From Pseudomonadota bacterium (GTDB lineage Bacteria > Pseudomonadota > Gammaproteobacteria > Steroidobacterales > Steroidobacteraceae), in the NCBI GenBank assembly GCA_021817875.1, contig JAKAFQ010000047.1, forward strand, positions 1-13,393: a stretch of 13,393 nt of DNA, read 5' to 3'. The first letter of the stretch is position 1. Each line of letters starts with the position of its first letter. Position numbers and translations under genes: made by a program. This document shows positions 8,165 through 13,331 of the stretch, piece by piece. Under the pieces are notes generated by a model. It did not search any database and was not told the DNA's origin. It saw only the letters and a list, made by a program, of their open reading frames with translations.

Positions 8165-8203
8165 GTTCCGCTTCGTCGCGTTGATAAATGCATGCGATCT
8201 CCA

Positions 8204-9079
8204 TTAGGCAAATACGACGGTTCTGTTGCCATCGATAAATACACGGTCCTCGAGGTGTGCTCGAACAGCTCGCGCCAATACAGCCGCTTCGACGTCTCGT
8301 CCCAGAGCCTGGATTTCCGCCGCCGAGTACCGATGATCAATGCGGCGAACGTCCTGCTCGATGATCGGTCCTTCGTCGAGATCGGCAGTGACGTAATGCG
8401 CCGTGGCGCCAACCAGCTTTACGCCCCGCGAATGCGCCTGCACGTACGGCGCGGCTCCCTTGAAGCTTGGCAGAAACGAGTGGTGAATATTGATGCAATT
8501 CCCGGAGAGCTCACGAGACAACTCATCGCTCAGAATCTGCATGTAGCGAGCCAGTACGACAAGGTCGGCACGATGCTCACGTATGACCTCCCGAAGCTCC
8601 GTCTCCGCCTGTCCTTTTCGCTCGTTCGTGACGGGAATATGCACATACGGCACGCCGTATCGCGCGGCGACCGACGCCATGGCGTCGTGGTTCGATACGA
8701 TCCCCACAACCTCCATGGCAAGCTCTCGTTTCTCCCAGCGATAAAGCAGATCTCGAAGACAATGATCGAACTTTGACACCAACAGCAGCACTCGGTGCCG
8801 CTGATCCGTTCGGCGGATGCGCCAATCCATGCTGTTCTCGGATGCGAGGTGAGCGAAATCCTCATCGAGGATTTCTTCGATTGGAGGGTCCGAGGACGGC
8901 GCCGTGAAGAGGCATCGCATGAAGAAGCGACGGGTGTCCTGGTCGTCGTATTGAGCCAATTCGTCGAGGTAGCAGCCCTTTCTGGCGAGATGGCCGGTGA
9001 CTGTGGCCACCAACCCGAGCGTGGCGGGACAAGTGACGCGCAGCGTGTAACTGTTCGACCGTTGGACTGAGTACGTCAT
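8204..9079 (-). CDS. purU: Formyltetrahydrofolate deformylase (PurU)
   Basis: The 291-residue product has the two-domain PurU layout and length. An N-terminal ACT domain (about 8-85) begins YTLRVTCPATLGLVATVTGH, and a formyltransferase-fold domain runs from about 95 to 280. Active-site segments are visible: SNHDAMASVAARYGVPYVHI, then CINIHHSFLPSFKGAAPY with the catalytic His, then GATAHYVTADLDEGPIIEQD with the catalytic Asp. It hydrolyses 10-formyl-THF to formate and THF in the cytoplasm. In E. coli PurU balances C1 and THF pools; next to demethylases, copies like this recycle THF when methyl groups are dissimilated. It is the first gene of the minus-strand set. The Shine-Dalgarno before ATG 9079 is weak, and the upstream 9200-9260 region carries possible regulator sites. 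Confidence 0.93.
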   Translation of the reverse strand: MTYSVQRSNSYTLRVTCPATLGLVATVTGHLARKGCYLDELAQYDDQDTRRFFMRCLFTAPSSDPPIEEILDEDFAHLASENSMDWRIRRTDQRHRVLLLVSKFDHCLRDLLYRWEKRELAMEVVGIVSNHDAMASVAARYGVPYVHIPVTNERKGQAETELREVIREHRADLVVLARYMQILSDELSRELSGNCINIHHSFLPSFKGAAPYVQAHSRGVKLVGATAHYVTADLDEGPIIEQDVRRIDHRYSAAEIQALGRDVEAAVLARAVRAHLEDRVFIDGNRTVVFA

Positions 9080-9527
9080 GATCGTGAGCCGAATTTGTTC
9101 AATCCTGTCTTTGATACATACCCCGACTGGACGAGCTCCCGACGCCCACGCAGCAAGCCGGAATAGCCTCGTTCTCGATGCATAGATCGCCCCCGTCGCA
9201 CAAGTATCTTGACTTGCGTGACAAGTCTAGTGAATTGCGCTAACGTGAGTCAAGACGGATTATAGGTTTCATTCTTGAAGACACCGCCTCCTTATTCGTT
9301 GGTCCGCAGTGGGGAACACCGGACCAGGGCCGAAAAGAGCGGTCTCGCAATCTTGCGTCTTGGGGACGCAGCTGGCTACGCGCTCAGCTGGGGAACTCTC
9401 AGCCGACCGGGGGATTTCATGGCCCGCGGGAAAGACCCGTCACCGCGCCACAATCGGTAATGCCCTCGCGGGTAGTCCCCGAGAAAGGCGATCGGCAAAG
9501 GTCCGGAGGAACGCTGAATTCGCCACA
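9080..9527. other. Upstream region of purU, no gene seen
   Basis: About 450 bases lack a convincing gene. Short frames exist but have no recognisable composition or start signals. The stretch next to purU should hold its promoter; I see a minus-strand TTGACT at 9253-9248 but no good -10 at the right distance. Two short hairpins occur further out: GGTCCG/CGGACC at 9301-9325, and TGCGTC/GACGCA around 9354-9370. Neither has a following T run, so I do not call terminators. Confidence 0.5.
9201..9227. promoter_or_regulatory. CAAG/CTTG inverted repeats, candidate operator of purU
   Basis: CAAG-TAT-CTTG (9201-9211) is directly followed by GACTTG-cgtga-CAAGTC (9211-9227), a perfect 6-5-6 inverted repeat. 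A further GTCAAG occurs at 9249-9254. Clustered dyads 120-150 bases before the first gene of an operon are the usual look of a regulator binding site. An IclR-type regulator remnant lies just beyond, but the assignment to it is inference. Confidence 0.35.
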
Positions 9528-9740
9528 TCAAACAGATGACTTTGACCCCAGTCGCACTGAAGGCTTCGCGGCGGTGCAAAGAACGACTGCCATGATACGT
9601 TGCCGATGCTCCTCGAAGGGCTTGCTGGAGCCGAGCGCCATCAGCGCCAGCACCATGTCACGCGAGTGGTCGAACACAGGGGCGACGATGCCCCCGATAG
9701 CCCCCCGTGCCAATCTGAGCTGAGACACCTGAGGCGGAGC
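9528..9740 (-). pseudogene. IclR-family transcription regulator, C-terminal remnant
   Basis: The minus-strand frame contains GAIGGIVAPVFDHSRDMVLA followed by LMALG, then a helical stretch ending CTAAKPSVRLGS. This corresponds to the last third of the IclR effector-binding domain, where the consensus is approximately aiAAPVfd-x-x-g-x-vvaAlslsg and the protein ends with AA-x-x-is-x-x-LG. Only about 65 residues are recognisable; the helix-turn-helix and the rest of the effector domain are missing. The frame has no plausible start (a GTG at 9728 is inside the domain). It lies next to purU on the same strand, as expected for a lost local regulator of the catabolic operon. The family assignment is by eye. 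Confidence 0.5.
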
Positions 9741-9940
9741 TGCCGCAGCCCGGGCCTTGAACCATCCGGGCCCGATTTGGCGGAAGCTGGGGCAGGTTCA
9801 AAATTCGCCCCGGCGTGGGAGCGACTTTCTCCCGGGCGGCCCCTCCATTTGTTCTTCGCTTGCCCCACACGGCGCGCCGTCTTGACATGGCCCATGCGAT
9901 CAAAAACCGGAATGAGCACCGGTCGCGGTGTTACTGCTCT
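9741..9940. other. Unassigned GC-rich spacer with a REP-like sequence
   Basis: No credible gene is seen. At about 9814-9836 the plus strand reads GTGGGAGCGACTTTCTCCC, which contains GTGGGAGCGACTT, the core of the REP-type palindromes common in Pseudomonas and Xanthomonas relatives. Here the second half is degenerate. The GGGAG/CTCCC ends still form an imperfect hairpin. Confidence 0.3.
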
Positions 9941-10165
9941 TCACGTTGGTCTGTCAAACGGCCTGCGTGTATCCATGACTGCGTAAGTCCGATATGTGCA
10001 GTCGATCTCTACGAGCTGCATGTGGAGGTCGACGAATTTCCCGCCATCTAACACAAGTTCGTCCGTCGTCAATCCGTTGATAGAGGACACGTCAACCGGA
10101 TAGCGATCGGCAATCTTGATTTCATCGTAACCGATCGCGGAACACGCCTGCCTTACTTTCCGCAC
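9941..10165 (-). pseudogene. 3' fragment of an unrecognised gene, cut by the adjacent mobile element
   Basis: The minus-strand frame ends at a TGA at 9941 and has ordinary protein-like composition: ACSAIGYDEIKIADRYPVDV, then SSINGLTTDELVLDGG, KFVDLHMQL and VEIDCTYRTYAVMDTRRPFD. Codon choice looks like the neighbouring genes. No proper ATG or Shine-Dalgarno is present; the frame opens near 10165, exactly where the repeats at the edge of the DUF6788/transposase element begin. I therefore read it as the surviving C-terminal part of a gene destroyed by that insertion. I do not recognise the family. Confidence 0.4.
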
Positions 10166-10173
10166 ATCGCCGG

Positions 10174-10195
10174 GGTGATTTCCGGGTAATTTCCG
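10174..10195. repeat. Tandem 11-base repeat at the presumed left end of the IS1634-like element
   Basis: GGTGATTTCCG (10174-10184) is immediately repeated as GGTAATTTCCG (10185-10195) with one mismatch; a related TTACTTTCCG lies at 10153-10162. They sit between the truncated gene fragment and the end of the DUF6788-type gene. That is where a transposon terminus with transposase-binding repeats would be expected. No matching copy was found at the other side, consistent with the element being truncated there. Confidence 0.4.
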
Positions 10196-10210
10196 CCGGG
10201 CTGGGCGCGG

Positions 10211-10546
10211 CTATTCGGGTGCGTTGAGCTCGATGAGCCGCTGTGTGTGAGCCGCCCAGGTCCGTAGCAGCTTCTTCGCCTTGCGGTAATTGGCGATCGC
10301 CAGGCGCATGAGCTCAGCCTGCTTCGGGGTGAGGGTGCGGTGGTGGAGCCGCCCGCCCTTGAGGTAGCTCCACTCGTAGTAGGGCCCGTGACGGGCCGCC
10401 GGATCGCGCGCACAATGACAGTTGGGGTTCCCGCAGACCTTGGTGCGCTTGAGCAGTGTGCCCGAAGACAGGTACTGCATGGCGCCGATCGCGCGCTGGA
10501 TCTCGGCGATCTTCTCCTCGATTTGAGCTGGATCGGGCTTGGGCAC
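10211..10546 (-). CDS. Transposon-associated small protein, DUF6788-like
   Basis: Starting at the GTG at 10546 gives 111 residues. It begins with a charged, coiled-coil-like helix (VPKPDPAQIEEKIAEIQRAI). Then LLKRTKVCGNPNCHC has a Cys cluster (C38, C43, C45; CxxxxCxC) that could bind a metal. HGPYYEWSYLKGGRLHHRTL and a basic helix LAIANYRKAKKLLRTWAAH follow. This order (Cys cluster, HGPYY, charged C-terminal helix) is that of the DUF6788 proteins found next to transposases. The frame stays open to 10672, but that part is antisense to the transposase and not protein-like. It is divergent from the truncated transposase, separated by about 45 bases holding a perfect palindrome. A DNA-binding accessory or repressor role is only a guess. 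Confidence 0.65.
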   Translation of the reverse strand: MPKPDPAQIEEKIAEIQRAIGAMQYLSSGTLLKRTKVCGNPNCHCARDPAARHGPYYEWSYLKGGRLHHRTLTPKQAELMRLAIANYRKAKKLLRTWAAHTQRLIELNAPE

Positions 10547-10566
10547 GGAGTTGACGGCATGTGGAA

Positions 10567-10588
10567 CTGGCGATATTATTATCGCCAG
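10567..10588. promoter_or_regulatory. Perfect 9-base palindrome in the divergent DUF6788/transposase promoter region
   Basis: CTGGCGATA (10567-10575) is followed by TTAT and then TATCGCCAG (10580-10588), a perfect inverted repeat. It lies between the divergent starts at 10546 (minus) and about 10590 (plus), so a protein bound there could control both genes. Confidence 0.5.
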
Positions 10589-10589
10589 A

Positions 10590-11009
10590 GTGCAGCAAAC
10601 GCAACCCCGCAAGCCACTCGCCGAGATTTTCGCTCTTTCCACTGAGCGGCTGGGATTTCTTCCCCTCGTCAATCACTTCATCGCCCGGCTCGGACTCATC
10701 GAGCTGCTCGATCAGTACGACCCGACTACCGATCGACGCTGCGCCGTGCCGCACGCCGCGGCGCTGGGGGTGCTGCTGCGCTCGATCGTGGTCGAGCGCG
10801 AGCCCATCTATCGGCAGGTCGAGACCGTGCATGGCTGCGCCCCGGCCATGTACGGCCTGCGAGAGCAAGACCTCGGCCACCTTGGCGATGATCGGCTCGG
10901 CCGGGCCCTTCTCAAAGGCGCCCGCCTCAACGTTCGGCAGCGCCTCACGCGTAAACTCGCGGGCGGCGGCATGAAGCCGGGACTTCTGCCGAGCCTTTGG
11001 GGCGGTTGA
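10590..11009 (+). pseudogene. IS1634-like transposase, N-terminal fragment (DUF4277 region)
   Basis: From a GTG at 10590 the frame reads LGFLPLVNHFIARLGLIELL, then DQYDPTTDRRCAVPHAAALG, VLLRSIVVEREPIYRQVETV and LGDDRLGRAL. This is the N-terminal DUF4277-type domain of IS1634-like transposases. In intact proteins the motif continues GRALDRLFDADR and then the DDE catalytic core, total length usually about 500 residues. Here similarity stops at about 10908. The remaining 33 codons (RALLKGARLNVRQRL onward) are unrelated, ending at a TGA at 11007-11009. No catalytic residues remain, so it is inactive. It is divergent from the DUF6788-like gene, as in intact elements of this kind, so only the left part of the transposon survives. 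Confidence 0.7.
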
Positions 11010-11281
11010 GCTGCACTTCGGCTTCGCCGCGGAACCCGGATGAATACAGAACCAGATCGAGAAGCCGACCCGAAAGAGAGCAAAGCTCGCTGCACTACCC
11101 GTCGATCCAAATTTACCAACCGCTTACAAAATCGGTGGCATTTCGGTGGCAGATCGCCCCCGAGACGAGTGGTTTTTGATGGGTTTCGGTGACGCTCGGC
11201 GTGTGCTAACCTATTGTTTTATTACACATTAGGAGCCACCTAAAGGCAGAGGAACCGGCTTCGGGAGTATCTATGATGGGG
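11010..11281. other. Intergenic stretch between truncated transposase and IS110 element
   Basis: No gene is seen. The stretch contains a 9-base direct repeat (11132-11151), an AT-rich patch near 11210-11230, and the presumed right end of the IS110 element close to 11273. It may include foreign DNA left between the two insertion sequences. Confidence 0.4.
11132..11151. repeat. Direct repeat TCGGTGGCA x2
   Basis: TCGGTGGCA at 11132-11140 recurs at 11143-11151 (11-base period). Spaced GGTGGCA repeats of this kind resemble integrase arm-type or regulator sites, but nothing nearby confirms a function. Confidence 0.3.
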
Positions 11282-12610
11282 TCAATGTTTTCTTGCCCGG
11301 GTAGGTGTGCTCTTCTGGGCCTTTGAAGCGGGCTTGCTCCGGTCTGCTCGTCTTCGATGCGGTATTTCTACACGCTGCTCGCGCCCAAGGTGCTCGAGAA
11401 GAGTGGTCGTGCCGAGGGGAGCGAAGACGCGCGATTCGGCCACTGGCGGCGGAGTAGGCGCAGGCAGTGATTCCGAGGCGAGCACGGTGGCCAGAGACTT
11501 TCGTAGTCGGGTGCTGTGACCCCAGTGGCTACCGCGGTTACCAAGATGGGGCGGGTGCAGCACGTGCTGGGATCGGCGGAGATCCGCAAGCTTCTTCTCC
11601 GTGGCGACCGGTGAGGCGTAGCGATACGGCTCGCCCTTTGTGAGCAGATGCCAGGCGAGAACCGCGAGCTTGCGGGCGATGGCGACCCGAGCTACGTTCA
11701 CGCCCTTCTTGCGTGCGATGCGCTGGAACTGATGACCCAGCGGTCCTGGATGCCTGCCGGCGTGATGGGCGACCTCGACGAGCAGCCAGCGCACGTTGCT
11801 GTTGCCCTGCTTGGTGATTTTCCCGTGATAGGCCCGATCGGCGCTCTGGTGCACGCTCGGGATGAGACCGAAGTAACTGGCGAGCTTCAGTGGGCTGTCG
11901 AACCGCCTGATATTACCGATCGCGGCCATCATCGCCTGAGCGGTCGCGGCTCCCACCCCGGGAAGGGTCATCAGAAGCTTCACACCGTCACGCCCATAGG
12001 CGTCGGCGTTGACCAGTTCAGTGAGCTTCGCTTGCTCGCTTGCCACGGCATCCAGGATGCGCAGGAGCGTGTCGATCTCCCCGCGGTCGCGGGCCGGCAA
12101 CCGCAGCTCCTGCAGCCACCTCCGTCCCCGCAACGTGAACGGATCGAACGGGGTTTGGATCAGCCGCTCGTGCAGCAGGCTATGGATGCGGTTCTTCACC
12201 CACGTTCCGTGGCGCACGAGCGAGGAGCGTCGCTCGGCGAGACTGCGAGCAGTGCGGGTATCGGCATCCGGGATCCAGACCTCGGGCAAAAAGCCGCAGC
12301 GCAGGAGTTGCGCCAACATGCAAGCATCCACCCTGTCGCTCTTGTGCTTGCTCAGGGCGATTGCCTTGGTTTTGAGGGGATTACTGACCACCACCTTCGC
12401 GCAACTGGGTTTGAGGATATCCACCACCGCCCAGCTGTTCGTCGTCGCCTCCAGCGCCACCGCGCAATCTTGGCCGAGGTGTTCGTGGGCGAACTGTGAC
12501 AGGGACGCGGCCGTGAGCTCAAAACGCATCGATTGCAGTTCACTGCCATGCTCGTCGCAGAAATGCGCCTGCACGAGCCGCTTGTGCACATCCAAGCCGA
12601 CATAGCGCAT
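11282..12610 (-). CDS. IS110-family DEDD recombinase/transposase
   Basis: The protein is 442 residues. The N-terminal RuvC-like DEDD domain shows MRYVGLDVHKRLVQAHF (D7), VALEATTNSWAVVD (E54) and KHKSDRVDACMLA (D92, D95). After a helical linker comes the Transposase_20 domain: LMTLPGVGAATAQAMMAAIG (213-232), then SPLKLASYFGLIPSVHQSAD (239-258) and HGKITKQGNSNVRWLLVEVA. S256 sits where IS110 enzymes have their nucleophilic Ser. The frame appears intact, so the element may be active. The C-terminal 110 or so residues (after RKLAVLAWHLLTKG) form a basic, low-complexity tail ending SKAQKSTPTRARKH. It makes this protein longer than the usual 320-400 residues. GGAGGT lies four bases before the ATG at 12610. 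Confidence 0.93.
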   Translation of the reverse strand: MRYVGLDVHKRLVQAHFCDEHGSELQSMRFELTAASLSQFAHEHLGQDCAVALEATTNSWAVVDILKPSCAKVVVSNPLKTKAIALSKHKSDRVDACMLAQLLRCGFLPEVWIPDADTRTARSLAERRSSLVRHGTWVKNRIHSLLHERLIQTPFDPFTLRGRRWLQELRLPARDRGEIDTLLRILDAVASEQAKLTELVNADAYGRDGVKLLMTLPGVGAATAQAMMAAIGNIRRFDSPLKLASYFGLIPSVHQSADRAYHGKITKQGNSNVRWLLVEVAHHAGRHPGPLGHQFQRIARKKGVNVARVAIARKLAVLAWHLLTKGEPYRYASPVATEKKLADLRRSQHVLHPPHLGNRGSHWGHSTRLRKSLATVLASESLPAPTPPPVAESRVFAPLGTTTLLEHLGREQRVEIPHRRRADRSKPASKAQKSTPTRARKH

Positions 12611-12614
12611 AATG

Positions 12615-12890
12615 ACCTCCGTACGTGGGACTCGCCGTCGGGAGAGTTTGACCTACGAGGTCGCGACAACTCGCCGCCGTGAGCCGAGGAGTCAACCGTG
12701 GGAAACCATCGGCATCTATCTATTCGTGCTCGAGGCACATCCGGACGGGCCGCAGGGGCAGGCAGATAAGCGCGCGAGCTCGTGGCTCATACGTTTTGTC
12801 GCCCGTTCCCTACGATAGACGGGTCCCACGTACGCCACGCCTACCGTACCCCGATGTCCGAGATGCCGACAGCGTAGCGCGTAATTCCCA
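12615..12890 (-). ncRNA. Candidate bridge-RNA-encoding left end of the IS110 element
   Basis: There is no protein-like frame between the recombinase start and the presumed element end. In characterised IS110-group elements (for example IS621) the upstream noncoding end is transcribed as a structured bridge RNA with target- and donor-binding loops. This stretch is of suitable length and position and contains a 12-base perfect inverted repeat at its two sides (12620-12631 and 12823-12834). I infer the RNA from family knowledge; I have not folded it or matched its loops to the flanks. Confidence 0.4.
12620..12834 (-). repeat. 12-base inverted repeat next to the IS110 recombinase ribosome binding site
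   Basis: CGTACGTGGGAC (12620-12631, plus) and its exact reverse complement GTCCCACGTACG (12823-12834) are 191 bases apart, with extra matches inward (one mismatch, then CG). In the minus-strand transcript the second arm ends on the first G of the Shine-Dalgarno GGAGGT (12620-12615). Long-range pairing would therefore abut or partly mask the recombinase ribosome binding site. Confidence 0.6.
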
Positions 12891-12989
12891 TCATGTCAGA
12901 TAAGCACTCCGGCATCCCCGTTCTTCCGCCCCTGATCTGAGCGGCCGATGCTCTGGTTGCGGCGCATGGCCGCATGCCGAGGGCGGACG

Positions 12990-13271
12990 ATGACTGAGCA
13001 AAAGCATGAGGAGCTGACGCTGGGAGAGCGTCGGTATCTGGAGCGGGTCCGGGAGGCGCAGGGCGAAGGGGTATCGCTGCACGATTACTACCTTGCCCAT
13101 GGACTGAGCGTACGGATGCTGTCCAGGGTTCAGCGACAGCTGGCGCACAAAGGGATCGTGATCTCGCCGAGCAGCGCGCCGGTCGAGGCCGGCAAGCCCG
13201 GCAAGCTCATCGAGGTGCACGTGGCCGACTCTGTCGGCAGAGCCGCATTGCCAGCCCCGGGTGCGGTGTGA
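12990..13271 (+). CDS. tnpA: IS66-family accessory protein TnpA (orphan)
   Basis: The 93-residue protein has the TnpA helix-turn-helix pattern: ELTLGERRYLERVREAQGEG, then VSLHDYYLAHGLSVRMLSRV and RQLAHKG, with a C-terminal PGKLIEVHVA strand. IS66-family elements normally carry tnpA, tnpB and the large DDE transposase tnpC. Here no tnpB follows. Instead the gene stops at a TGA (13269-13271) that coincides with the presumed first bases of another insertion sequence, so the IS66 element is interrupted or only its left end survives. An upstream ATG at 12948 in frame is possible but adds residues unlike the family. The IS66 left end probably starts near 12900 (TAAGCACTCCGGCATCC). Confidence 0.7.
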   Translation: MTEQKHEELTLGERRYLERVREAQGEGVSLHDYYLAHGLSVRMLSRVQRQLAHKGIVISPSSAPVEAGKPGKLIEVHVADSVGRAALPAPGAV

Positions 13272-13290
13272 AGTGGTCCCCCGTTGACGG

Positions 13291-13327
13291 ACCTCCAATG
13301 GATGGATTAAACCAACCACTTGGAGGT
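13291..13327 (+). promoter_or_regulatory. Hairpin sequestering the Shine-Dalgarno of the IS3-like orfA
   Basis: ACCTCCAA (13291-13298) pairs with TTGGAGGT (13320-13327). The stem continues as TGG/CCA (13299-13301 with 13316-13318) past a bulged C at 13319, then TGG/CCA (13303-13305 with 13312-13314) after an A-A mismatch, closing a 6-base loop. The 3' arm contains GGAGGT, four bases before the ATG at 13332. Folding would hide the ribosome binding site. Confidence 0.6.
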
Positions 13328-13331
13328 CAAT

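Larger units (their letters stand above)
11273..12897 (-). mobile_element. IS110-family insertion sequence (approximate limits)
   Basis: The element holds one recombinase gene (11282-12610, minus) and about 280 noncoding bases on its upstream side, the layout of IS110-group elements in which the long left end encodes a bridge RNA. ATGATGGG at 11273-11280 is present in inverted orientation as CCCATCAT at 12887-12894. This brackets gene plus leader and may be a short subterminal repeat. Immediately beyond 12897 the sequence of an IS66-type end appears to start. Exact ends and the core dinucleotide cannot be fixed without another copy. Confidence 0.6.

Noticed and set aside
7040..9079. Glycine cleavage system
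   Set aside because: Only a T-protein-like gene is present; there is no H or P protein nearby, and pairing with purU points to demethylation rather than glycine cleavage.
9301..9370. Small hairpins as rho-independent terminators
   Set aside because: Stems are only six pairs and no T run follows on either strand.
9275..9539. Short plus-strand frames in the purU upstream region
   Set aside because: They have TTG or weakly placed ATG starts, overlap each other, and show no conserved motif or Shine-Dalgarno.
10314..10880. 188-codon minus-strand frame opposite the transposase fragment
   Set aside because: It crosses both the DUF6788-like gene and the transposase in other frames and reads as their antisense; the sense proteins have family motifs.
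11648..12499. 283-codon plus-strand open frame
   Set aside because: It is fully antisense to the IS110 recombinase, whose catalytic motifs are clear, and the translated product has no recognisable domain.
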